A DNA stretch of 64,000 bases. It comes from Streptomyces sp. NRRL F-2664. GTDB lineage: Bacteria > Actinomycetota > Actinomycetes > Streptomycetales > Streptomycetaceae. Location of the stretch: assembly GCF_000719345.1 (NCBI RefSeq), contig NZ_JOFX01000032.1, forward strand, positions 43,004 to 107,003, written 5' to 3'. Shown piece by piece: positions 14,841 to 21,974 of the stretch; position 1 is the first letter of the stretch, and each line of letters starts with the position of its first letter. The translations under genes and the position numbers were made by a program. Below the pieces are notes generated by a model. That model did not search any database, was not told where the DNA came from, and worked only from the letters and a program-made list of their open reading frames with translations.

Positions 14841-15881
14841 TCATTCCAGGCGGCGGCGGTCCTCGTCGCTCCACTTACGGGTGTCCCGGGGTTCGACGTA
14901 GGGTTCCTCGTCCTCGGGGTGGCCGCCGGCGATGGCGCGCTGGCGGACCATTTCGGCGTCGAACTCCAGGCCGAGGAGGATGGCGAGGTTGGTGATCCAC
15001 AACCAGATCAGGAAGACGATGACGCCGGCGAGGGTGCCGTACGTCTTGTTGTACGAGCCGAAGTTCGCGACGTAGAACGCGAAGCCGGCCGAGGCGATCA
15101 GCCAGATCAGCAGCGCCAGGAAGCTCCCGGGGGTGATCCACTTGAAGCCGCGGCCCTTGGCGTTCGGTGCCGCCCAGTACAGGATCGCGATCATGATCGT
15201 GACGAGCAGGACCAGGACGGGCCACTTCGCGATCGACCACACCGTCATGGCGGTGTCCCCGACGCCGAGAGCGGCGCCCGCCTGCCGGGCCAGGCCGCCG
15301 GTGAACACCACGATCAGGGCGCTGACCACGGCCAGGACCATCAGGGTGATGGTCAGGGCCAGGCGCAGGGGCAGGATCTTCCACACCGGGCGGCCCTCGG
15401 GCATGTCGTAGACGGCGTTGGAGGTGCGGATGAAGGCGGCGACGTATCCGGAGGCCGACCAGATGGCGACGGCCAGGCCGACGATCGCCACGAGGGATCC
15501 GATGCCGGCGTTGCCCTGGAGCTGCTGGACCGCCTGGGTGATCACGTCGCGCGCGGAGCCGGGTGTCAGCTTCTGCAGGTTGGCCAGTACCTGTTCGGTC
15601 GCTGATTTCCCGGCGATGCCCAGCAGGGAGACCAGCACCAGCAGGGCCGGGAAGAGTGCCAGCACCCCGTAGTAGGTCAGGGCTGCGGCCCGGTCGGCGA
15701 GCTCGTCGTCCTGGAACTCCTTCAGCGTGCCGCGCAGCACCGCCGTCCACGACCGTTTCGGCATCTGCGAGAGCCGGTCCGGGGCCCGCTCCTCGACCTG
15801 TTCGTCGGGGCCCACGCGGTCGGGTCCGGGCGGGGCGGGCTGCGGGGCGGCGCCGTGCTCTGGTTTCGGGGCGTGTGTCAT
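14841..15881 (-). CDS. YihY/BrkB-family inner membrane protein
   Basis: A 346-residue membrane protein. Residues DRAAALTYYGVLALFPALLV are the family hallmark, followed by about six membrane helices and a conserved GYVAAFIRTSNAVYD motif. The end NFGSYNKTYGTLAGVIVFLIWLW with LGLEFDAEM is also typical of YihY/BrkB proteins. The charged C-terminus and Pro-rich N-terminus are cytoplasmic. Function is not established in the family; it was once mis-called ribonuclease BN. ATG 15881 is favoured over an in-frame ATG at 15917, which has no ribosome site. The PAP2 gene follows after 42 bases. Confidence 0.85.
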   Translation of the reverse strand: MTHAPKPEHGAAPQPAPPGPDRVGPDEQVEERAPDRLSQMPKRSWTAVLRGTLKEFQDDELADRAAALTYYGVLALFPALLVLVSLLGIAGKSATEQVLANLQKLTPGSARDVITQAVQQLQGNAGIGSLVAIVGLAVAIWSASGYVAAFIRTSNAVYDMPEGRPVWKILPLRLALTITLMVLAVVSALIVVFTGGLARQAGAALGVGDTAMTVWSIAKWPVLVLLVTIMIAILYWAAPNAKGRGFKWITPGSFLALLIWLIASAGFAFYVANFGSYNKTYGTLAGVIVFLIWLWITNLAILLGLEFDAEMVRQRAIAGGHPEDEEPYVEPRDTRKWSDEDRRRLE

Positions 15882-15956
15882 ACCCAGCGGCTTTCCTCTC
15901 ACGGGGGTCTCATGCACCGCCCCACGCCGCTGTCGTTGGTGCCGGCGCTCCCGTGG

Positions 15957-18077
15957 TCAGTCGGTGTCGGGGCGCGTGGCGGGGGCCGCGGGGGGAGTCT
16001 GTTCGGTCCAGATGGTCTTGCCGTGATCGCCGTGGCGCACGCCCCAGCCGTCGGCGAGTTCGCCGACGATGAAGAGGCCGCGGCCGCCCTCGTCGGCCGG
16101 GCCGGCGTGGCGCAGGTGCGGGGCGGCGACGCCGGCGTCGCGGATTTCGCAGGCGAGGGTGCGGTCGTCGTTGATGAGTCGCAGCTCCAGAGGGGGTTTG
16201 CCGTAGCGGACGGCGTTGGCGACCAGCTCGCTGACGATGAGTTCGGTGGTGAAGGCCGTCTCCTCCGGCACGTTCCAGATGCTGAGCTGTCGGCGCACAT
16301 GGCGGCGGGCGGCCGCCGCGGCCGTGGGCGCGGCCTGCAGCTGCCAGGTGGCGACGTTCTCGGCGGGGAAGGCGCGCGTACGGGCGAACAGGACGGCGGC
16401 GGGTGTGGCGCGGTTCTCGGCAGGGAGGGCGTAGAGGACGTCGTCGCGCAGGGCGGCGAGGGACCGGCCGGCCCGGGTGGCGAGGGGGCCGGTGCCGGGG
16501 AGACGGCCGATCGCTTCCAGGGCGGGGACCGGGCGGGTGGAGAGGATCACCAGGCTCTCGTCGGGGACGTCGAAGCGGGAGGCGGCGAAGGGGGTGCGCT
16601 CCGGCCTGCCCAGCGGCGGACCGGAGGAGAGTTCCCGGACGCGGGCGCTGCCGTCCGGCAGGACCAGGGTGAGGGCCGGGGAGCCGGCGCCCGCGACGGT
16701 GAGGGTCCTGTTGAGCGGGTCGTGGACGGCGTAGGCGCAGGCGGCTGCGAGCGCCTGGTGGTGCAGGGGGTCGGAGGGCGGCAGGCCGGCGCGCTCGGCG
16801 GCCAGGGAGGCGACGGTGGCGTGCAGTCGTGCCAGGAGTTCGTCGGGGTGCAGGTCGAAGGCGGACAGGGAGTTGATGACGGTGCGCAGCTGCCCCATGA
16901 GGGTGGCGGTGTGGATGCCGCTGCCGGCGACCGTGCCGACGACCAGTGCGGTGCGGGCTCCGGACAGGGCGATGGTGTCGTACCACTGGCCGACTCCTTC
17001 GGCGGGTACGAGGAGGTGCTCGGTCTCCAGCGCGGTGCGGGAGAGGGGGCGTCGTGGGAGCAGGCTGCGCTGGACCGTCGCGGCGATGGTGTGTTCTCGG
17101 GTGTAGCGGCGGGCGTTGTCGATGCACAGGGCCGTATGGTCGGCCAGTTGCAGCACGAGGTCGGCGTCGGACTCGTCGTAGGGGGCCGGCTGCCGCGTGC
17201 GGTACAGGCTGATCAGCCCCAGTACGGTGCCGCGTACGGTCAGGGGGGCGGTGATGAGGGTGTGGGCGCCCGACCGGCGGATCGCCTCGGTCCGCTCGGG
17301 GGCGGCTGCGAGCCAGGGCAGGTCGCCGTCCAGTGCCACCACCCGGGGCCGCAGGTCCGAGAGCGCCTGGGTGTACGGGGTGGGGAAGGGAAGGCCGCGT
17401 ACGTCGCCGAGGGGGTGGGCCTGCGGCTCCTTCGCTTCCCCGTCGCCGCTGCTGCGGAACGCGGCGCGGCGCAGGGGCACGCCGGGGGCGAGGGGGGACG
17501 GCGGGGGCTCCTCGCCGCGCACCACGGCGTCCACCACTTCGACGACCGCGACGTCGGCGAAGGCCGGTACGAGGGTGTCGACCAGTTCCTGGCAGGTGGT
17601 CACCACGTCGAGGGACCGTCCCACTCCCTGGCGTACGGCGTTCAGGACCGCCGCGCGGGCCCGTCCCCTCTCGCGTTCGCTGACGTCCACCACGGTGAGG
17701 GCGACGCCCAGGACCTCTCCGCCCGGTGTCTGGAGACGGAAGACGGACACCTCGTAGAAGTGCCCCCGGCCGGGGTCGGCGCTGGTGTGGGCCTGCACGA
17801 CGTGGCCGACGACGGGGTGGCCGGTGTCCAGCACCCCGCGGACGAGGGACGCGACGGCGGCCGCGTCGGTGAGGAGCGGGAGGTAGACCTCCTGGAAAGG
17901 GCGCCCCACCAGGTCCTGGGTCCGCAACGCCCGCATGGCGGGCGTGGCGGAGTTGACCCGTACGATGCGCAGCTCGGTGTCCAGGACGTGCAGGCCGATC
18001 GGGGACTGGCCGAAGAGGGCCTCCAGCAGGGCCGCCTCCGGGCCGTCCACGGCCCCGGTCGAGTCACCCCGGCCCAT
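15957..18077 (-). CDS. PAS-GAF-SpoIIE phosphatase with HATPase domain
   Basis: A 706-residue signalling protein. In order: a PAS domain (about 15-140; GLHVLDTELRIVRVN), a GAF domain (about 150-335; TAPLTVRGTVLGLISLYR), a SpoIIE-type PP2C serine phosphatase (about 345-560; TVQRSLLPRRPLS, GDLPPGEYT-like elements weakly kept), and a C-terminal RsbW/SpoIIAB-like ATPase (about 575-695; ELVANAVRYG N-box, EGGRGLFIVGEL G-box). In the phosphatase part the usual GD-V-GHG acidic motif reads VVGTVAGSG, lacking the metal-binding Asp, so catalysis may be impaired. Such proteins set anti-sigma antagonist phosphorylation. ATG 18077 has GGAGGAGGG upstream. A STAS partner exists elsewhere in the window (57341). 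Confidence 0.85.
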   Translation of the reverse strand: MGRGDSTGAVDGPEAALLEALFGQSPIGLHVLDTELRIVRVNSATPAMRALRTQDLVGRPFQEVYLPLLTDAAAVASLVRGVLDTGHPVVGHVVQAHTSADPGRGHFYEVSVFRLQTPGGEVLGVALTVVDVSERERGRARAAVLNAVRQGVGRSLDVVTTCQELVDTLVPAFADVAVVEVVDAVVRGEEPPPSPLAPGVPLRRAAFRSSGDGEAKEPQAHPLGDVRGLPFPTPYTQALSDLRPRVVALDGDLPWLAAAPERTEAIRRSGAHTLITAPLTVRGTVLGLISLYRTRQPAPYDESDADLVLQLADHTALCIDNARRYTREHTIAATVQRSLLPRRPLSRTALETEHLLVPAEGVGQWYDTIALSGARTALVVGTVAGSGIHTATLMGQLRTVINSLSAFDLHPDELLARLHATVASLAAERAGLPPSDPLHHQALAAACAYAVHDPLNRTLTVAGAGSPALTLVLPDGSARVRELSSGPPLGRPERTPFAASRFDVPDESLVILSTRPVPALEAIGRLPGTGPLATRAGRSLAALRDDVLYALPAENRATPAAVLFARTRAFPAENVATWQLQAAPTAAAAARRHVRRQLSIWNVPEETAFTTELIVSELVANAVRYGKPPLELRLINDDRTLACEIRDAGVAAPHLRHAGPADEGGRGLFIVGELADGWGVRHGDHGKTIWTEQTPPAAPATRPDTD

Positions 18078-18170
18078 CGTCACCCTCCTCCGTCGCCCCG
18101 GATCCGCCGCCGGTGGGGCCGTCGACGGGCACCGACCGCTCCCGCTCGTCCCCACATGTAGACCAGCCCG

Positions 18171-18241
18171 CCGGTACGGGCCCCGCGCCACGCCGGGCGG
18201 GGCCCGTACCGGTGGCCGGCGCCCGCCCGCACGCGGGCGCC
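18171..18241. terminator. two tandem hairpins ending the rpmB-rpsN operon
   Basis: A 16-bp perfect stem (18171-18186 with 18197-18212, 10-base loop) is followed six bases on by a 9-bp stem, GGCGCCCGC and GCGGGCGCC (18218-18241). Both lie just downstream of the rpsN stop at 18298 on the minus strand, before the SpoIIE gene. Confidence 0.8.
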
Positions 18242-18297
18242 GACGGCCGGGTGCGGGTGTGCCCGGGCGTCCGGCGCCGCTGTGCCCGGGCCGGCTG

Positions 18298-18603
18298 CTA
18301 CCAGGACGACTTGGTGACTCCGGGGAGGAATCCGGCGTGGGCCTGCTGCCGCATCCTCATCCGGGACAGGCCGAATGTCCGCAGGTGTCCGCGGGGCCGC
18401 CCGTCGACGCTGTCGCGGTTGCGCACCCTGGTCGCGCTGGCGTTGCGCGGTTGCCTGCGCAGCTGCGCCGTGGCCGCCTGCCGTTCGGCCGCGGTGGAGG
18501 ACGGCTTGCGGAGGGTTTCCTTCAGCTCCGCCCGCCGGGCGGCGTGGCGCTCGACGGTGGCCTTGCGCTTCTCGTTCTGCGCGATCTTGCTCGCTCTGGC
18601 CAT
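18298..18603 (-). CDS. rpsN: ribosomal protein S14, zinc-independent paralog
   Basis: A 101-residue S14 of the small ribosomal subunit. The long form, [14 protein letters not shown] start and [20 protein letters not shown] core, lacks the Cys-x2-Cys pairs of zinc-binding S14, so it is the C-minus version. Bacteria swap in such paralogs to free zinc during starvation. Its ATG overlaps the L28 stop by one base (TGATG, 18601-18605), so the two are coupled. The nearby Zur-like palindrome at 18880-18894 supports zinc control. Confidence 0.93.
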   Translation of the reverse strand: MARASKIAQNEKRKATVERHAARRAELKETLRKPSSTAAERQAATAQLRRQPRNASATRVRNRDSVDGRPRGHLRTFGLSRMRMRQQAHAGFLPGVTKSSW

Positions 18604-18839
18604 CAGACCTTCTGTCCCCGTGCGCGGATGCGTGCCACGGCGGCCTCGATGCCGATGGTGTCGATGGTCTTGACGGCCCGGGCGCTGAGCGTGAGGCGGA
18701 CGTGTCGGCCCTCGCTGGGCAGCCAGTACCTCTTGCTCTGGATGTTGGGGTCGAAGCGGCGGGGGGTGCGCCGGTGCGAGTGGGAGATGGTGTTGCCGAA
18801 TCCCGGCTGGGCGCCGGTCAGTTGGCAGCGTGCGGCCAC
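18603..18839 (-). CDS. rpmB: ribosomal protein L28, zinc-independent paralog
   Basis: A 78-residue L28 from GTG 18839, the normal family length. [19 protein letters not shown] and [20 protein letters not shown] are conserved L28 blocks. Only one cysteine remains (Cys5), with no Cys-x2-Cys pairs, so it is the zinc-free form. It is first in the leftward operon and starts 41 bases from the Zur-like palindrome. A GGAGAGG sits 13 bases upstream, farther than usual. Confidence 0.92.
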   Translation of the reverse strand: MAARCQLTGAQPGFGNTISHSHRRTPRRFDPNIQSKRYWLPSEGRHVRLTLSARAVKTIDTIGIEAAVARIRARGQKV

Positions 18840-18872
18840 GAGCCTGCCTGCCTCTCCACCGCCGGGGCGGTA

Positions 18873-18900
18873 TTGGTAATGGAAATCATTCCCATATAGT
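18873..18900 (+). promoter_or_regulatory. predicted rpmG promoter, leaderless
   Basis: TTGGTA (18873-18878) and TATAGT (18895-18900) are 16 bases apart. Transcription would begin about at the ATG at 18906, and no ribosome binding site precedes that ATG, so the rpmG message is probably leaderless. The Zur-like palindrome fills the spacer. Confidence 0.55.
18880..18894. promoter_or_regulatory. Zur-like operator between divergent ribosomal genes
   Basis: TGGAAATCATTCCCA is a 15-bp near-perfect palindrome (mismatches at three symmetric pairs counting the centre). It resembles the AT-rich TGaaAATgATTttCA boxes bound by the zinc repressor Zur in actinobacteria. It lies midway between the L28 and L33 starts, inside the predicted spacer of the rpmG promoter, so bound Zur would block both directions when zinc is plentiful. 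The genes on both sides are zinc-free ribosomal proteins, the classic Zur targets. The match to Zur is from memory of the consensus. Confidence 0.75.
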
Positions 18901-18905
18901 ACGGC

Positions 18906-19070
18906 ATGGCACGCAACGAAGTACGCCCCGTCATCAAGCTCCGCTCCACCGCGGGCACCGGCTACACCTACGTCACCCGCAAGAACCGCCGCAACGACCC
19001 GGACCGGATGGTGCTGCGGAAGTTCGACCCGGTGATCCGCCGGCACGTCGACTTCCGCGAAGAGCGCTGA
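18906..19070 (+). CDS. rpmG: ribosomal protein L33, zinc-independent paralog
   Basis: A 54-residue L33 starting [19 protein letters not shown]. It matches family length and the [18 protein letters not shown] core, but has no cysteine, so it does not bind zinc. No Shine-Dalgarno is present; the start lies five bases after a TATAGT -10 element. It is first in the rightward zinc-starvation operon with L31 and the CobW-like protein. Confidence 0.93.
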   Translation: MARNEVRPVIKLRSTAGTGYTYVTRKNRRNDPDRMVLRKFDPVIRRHVDFREER

Positions 19071-19110
19071 ACCGCACCCCATCGGCCACTCCCAGAAGGA
19101 CAGCAGCACC

Positions 19111-19359
19111 ATGAAGCCCGCAATCCACCCCGCGTACGGCCCCGTCGTCTTCCGCGACAAGGCCGCCGACTTCGCCTTCCTCACCCGCTCCACCGCCACC
19201 AGCGAGAAGACGATCGAGTGGGAGGACGGCCGCACCTACCCCGTGATCGACGTGGAGATCTCCTCGCAGAGCCACCCCTTCTACACCGGCACCGCCCGCG
19301 TCCTGGACACCGCCGGCCGCGTGGAGCGCTTCCAGCGCCGCTACGGGAGCAAGCCGTGA
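19111..19359 (+). CDS. rpmE: ribosomal protein L31 type B, zinc-independent
   Basis: An 82-residue L31 of the type B form (rpmE2). It starts [19 protein letters not shown] and keeps [10 protein letters not shown] and VERFQRRYG, but lacks the Cys-x-Cys and Cys-x2-Cys pairs of type A. Type B L31 replaces the zinc-binding form on the 50S subunit when zinc is short. It lies 40 bases after rpmG, and its stop overlaps the next start as GTGA (19356-19359). Confidence 0.94.
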   Translation: MKPAIHPAYGPVVFRDKAADFAFLTRSTATSEKTIEWEDGRTYPVIDVEISSQSHPFYTGTARVLDTAGRVERFQRRYGSKP

Positions 19360-20498
19360 CCCTGCCCGTCGCCCTCGTCGGCGGGCTCCACGGCGACGCC
19401 CGCAGGGAGGTCGTGGAGCAGCTGCTGCGCTCCGTACCCGGCAGCGTCGTGCTCCACCACGACCTGGCCGCCGCACGCGACGGCACGGTGCTGCGCGTGG
19501 TCCGCGACGCCTGCGGCGAGCTCTCCCGCGACGAGGCCCCGCTCGTCAACGACTGCGCCTGCTGCGCCCTGCGCGAGGACCTGGTCCCCGAGCTGGAACG
19601 ACTGGCCGGCAGCGCCATGACGCGCCTGGCCGTCGTGGAGCTGTGGGACTCCGTCGAGCCCAGGGCGATGGCCGAGGTCGTCGCCGCGCACGGCAGGGGG
19701 GTGTTCGACCTCACCGCCGTGATCACCGCGGTGGACCCCGCCCTCGTACTCCCCTGCCTCGCCGACGGGAACGACCTGGCCGACGTCGGGCTCGCGGCGG
19801 CCGCCACCGACCGGCGCACGGTCGCCGACACCTGGGCCCGGCAGCTCGAATACGCCCCCGTCCTCGCCCTCGTCGACAGCGAGGGCGCCGACGCCGAGGA
19901 CCGCGCCCTGCTCTCCCAGCTCCATCCGACCGCCCGCCACGTGCCGGCCGGGTCCGGAGAACTGGCCCGGGTCGTGTTCGCCGGCTTCGACGTGGAGACG
20001 GCAGCGGCGGCGCAGCACCCCGCGTGCGCCCTGCTGCCGCAGGAGGCGCAGGAGGCGGGAGTGACGACCTTCGTCTGGCACCGCCGCCGGCCGTTCCACC
20101 CCGAGCGCCTCTACGACGCCCTGGAGGACCTGTGCTGTGCCGCTGCCCGCAGCCGGGGCCGGTTCTGGCTCGCCGACCGTCCCGACACCCTGCTGGCCTG
20201 GGACGCCGCCGGCGGAGCCCTGGGCGTGGAGAACGCCGGCCCCTGGCTGGCCTCCTTGCCTGACGCCGCCTGGGAGATGGTGCCGCCGATGCGCAGGGCA
20301 GCCGCCGCCCTCGACTGGCATCCCGAACACGGCGACTGCTGCCAGCACCTGGTCTTCACCTCCCCCGGCCTCGACCGCGACGGGCTGGAACGGCTCCTGG
20401 ACTCCTGCCTGCTCACCGACGCCGAGTACGCCGCAGGGCGCGCGGCATGGCGCCGCCTGCCGGCCGCCTTCGACGCCCTCCTCGACCCCGTCTCCTGA
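19356..20498 (+). CDS. CobW/ZNG1-like protein with a degenerate P-loop
   Basis: A 380-residue protein coupled to rpmE by GTGA overlap. It aligns with COG0523 CobW-type metal-chaperone GTPases: the metal-binding Cys-x-Cys-Cys is kept as [12 protein letters not shown] (about 61-72), followed by [13 protein letters not shown] in place of the switch strand, and a CobW C-terminal domain ([27 protein letters not shown]). The usual N-terminal GFLGAGKTT P-loop is replaced by [13 protein letters not shown], with no Gly-Lys-Thr, so GTP binding by the classic loop looks lost. In the Zur context it should handle zinc during starvation, but perhaps not as a GTPase. Such forms recur in Streptomyces, as far as I recall. 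Confidence 0.85.
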   Translation: MTLPVALVGGLHGDARREVVEQLLRSVPGSVVLHHDLAAARDGTVLRVVRDACGELSRDEAPLVNDCACCALREDLVPELERLAGSAMTRLAVVELWDSVEPRAMAEVVAAHGRGVFDLTAVITAVDPALVLPCLADGNDLADVGLAAAATDRRTVADTWARQLEYAPVLALVDSEGADAEDRALLSQLHPTARHVPAGSGELARVVFAGFDVETAAAAQHPACALLPQEAQEAGVTTFVWHRRRPFHPERLYDALEDLCCAAARSRGRFWLADRPDTLLAWDAAGGALGVENAGPWLASLPDAAWEMVPPMRRAAAALDWHPEHGDCCQHLVFTSPGLDRDGLERLLDSCLLTDAEYAAGRAAWRRLPAAFDALLDPVS

Positions 20499-20609
20499 CC
20501 CCGCCCGGCCCCGCCGGCCCATCCCCGTCTCCCGAACCGGCCCGCGCCCCGCCGGCCCGACCCCGCCCTTCCGCCCCGCGTACGTCCACCCCGGCCCCGA
20601 GGAGTTCCC

Positions 20610-20849
20610 ATGGCCCGTCGTCCAACCCCCCACAAGCCCCTGAAGTCCCGCCCCAACCCACTCGACACGGCCGGGATCACCTTCATCGACTACAAGGACA
20701 CCGACCTCCTGCGGAAGTTCCTCTCCGACCGCGGCAAGATCCGCAGCCGCCGCGTCACCCGGGTCACCGCGCAGCAGCAGCGACAGCTCGCCGCGGCGAT
20801 CAAGAACGCCCGCGAGATGGCCCTCCTCCCCCACGTCGGCGGCCGCTAG
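20610..20849 (+). CDS. rpsR: ribosomal protein S18, second copy
   Basis: A 79-residue S18 starting [19 protein letters not shown], with [20 protein letters not shown] and the [17 protein letters not shown] end typical of S18. It lacks the Cys pairs seen in some zinc-binding S18, so it fits the zinc-free set upstream. GAGGAG precedes ATG 20610. A 111-base spacer separates it from the CobW-like gene; it may be cotranscribed. Confidence 0.92.
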   Translation: MARRPTPHKPLKSRPNPLDTAGITFIDYKDTDLLRKFLSDRGKIRSRRVTRVTAQQQRQLAAAIKNAREMALLPHVGGR

Positions 20850-21223
20850 CGGCCGGTGTGACAGTCCTGGTCGCGCCAGGTGTGGTATCCGCGAGGGGCG
20901 TCGTTGTCCGTGGTTAAGCGGCGTGTGCCGCGTCCGGAGACGCGGCGCACCGGCCGCCGCGTTCAGCCGGGGCCCCGGGGAGGCTGCGTCCGGTCCCCGA
21001 AGTGCGGGTTCGTCGTCCGGCGCCATCGCCGCCGTCGCCGTGCCCAGGAGTTCCCCGCCCGAAGTGACCCACGCACTGACCGTCCGGCTCGTCGCCCCGG
21101 TCTGGCGCACAGCCCCGGTCCGCCGACGCCGGGTCGCCGCACACGGAGTCGGCAGCTTGTTGCAGCGGGGTCGGAAGAGCTTGTCGACGGCGGCCTCGCA
21201 GCGGTGGTGGGGGCGGGGCGGGC
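20850..21223. other. intergenic region after the ribosomal locus
   Basis: About 370 bases between the convergent S18 gene and the leftward zinc-finger/membrane gene. A 14-bp perfect palindrome GGCCGCTAGCGGCC sits at the S18 stop. No gene or clear terminator beyond this was recognised; the minus-strand reading at 20914-21144 has poor codon use. Confidence 0.4.
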
Positions 21224-21823
21224 TCAGTACTCGCCCAGGTAGTGCTTCGTCTCCGGGCGGCCGCACAAGGTGATGAGGACGACCGAGAGGAGGAACGTCG
21301 TGACGAATCCAGCCAGTTGGGCGAAGGTGCCGTCGCGGTCCCAGTCGGCTCCGGCGAGCATGCCGCCGATGGCCAGGCCGGAGACGCTCGCCGGGATGAG
21401 GGCCAGTCGGCTCAGGCGGTCGCCCGCCTGGGTCCTGCCGGCGAGCACCCGGACGCCGTTGCGCAGCAGGCCCGCCCCGAGGGCGAGGACGGGCAGGCCG
21501 AACAGGCCGAAGCCGTTGCCGTCCGTGAGGAGCAGCAGGAGGACCACCGCGAAGGCGGTGACGGCGGCGCCGGCCGCGATGCCCATGGCGCCCGCACCGG
21601 TCGCCGCCGCCGGTCGCGGCCTGTGGGGGGAATGGTTCATGGCTCGTACTCCTTGGGGTGTCGTTCGCACGGCCCGGGCGCCCCTGCGTGTCTCGATGTG
21701 GCCGCCGGGGGCGGTTGCGGGATGTCTGAGGGCGTAGTGCTCGGCGAGGCGGCCGAGTCCCCCGGGCCCGTCGAGCCAGGGGGTCTTGAAGCTGCACTCC
21801 GCGCACCAGTAGCGGTGGGGCAC
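21224..21823 (-). CDS. zinc-finger/membrane protein with an internal start
   Basis: A 199-residue open frame from GTG 21823, with GAGGAG upstream. The N-terminal 35 residues, RYWCAECSFKTPW then EHYALRHP, form a Cys-x2-Cys...His-x4-His metal site. After a basic linker an ATG at 21640 (MNHSPHRP) carries its own strong AAGGAG. The rest has about four membrane helices, including TAFAVVLLLLL, and ends GRPETKHYLGEY. Either one fusion protein is made, or two forms from two starts, the shorter being 138 residues. No function was recognised. Confidence 0.55.
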   Translation of the reverse strand: MPHRYWCAECSFKTPWLDGPGGLGRLAEHYALRHPATAPGGHIETRRGARAVRTTPQGVRAMNHSPHRPRPAAATGAGAMGIAAGAAVTAFAVVLLLLLTDGNGFGLFGLPVLALGAGLLRNGVRVLAGRTQAGDRLSRLALIPASVSGLAIGGMLAGADWDRDGTFAQLAGFVTTFLLSVVLITLCGRPETKHYLGEY

Positions 21824-21974
21824 GTGGGCTCCTCGCCTTCGGTCGGGGTGGTGCCGTTCACGACGGTGCCCCGGGGCGCGGCTGGCGCACAGGTCAGTGA
21901 CCCGGCCATGGGTGACCGGCGGCCATGGGTAGGCTCAACGGCCGGTCCTACCGGCGGGTAAGGGGAGTTGAGGG

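Noticed and set aside
20914..21144. 76-codon minus-strand frame
   Set aside because: Gly-Asp-Arg-rich with no ribosome site or known motif.
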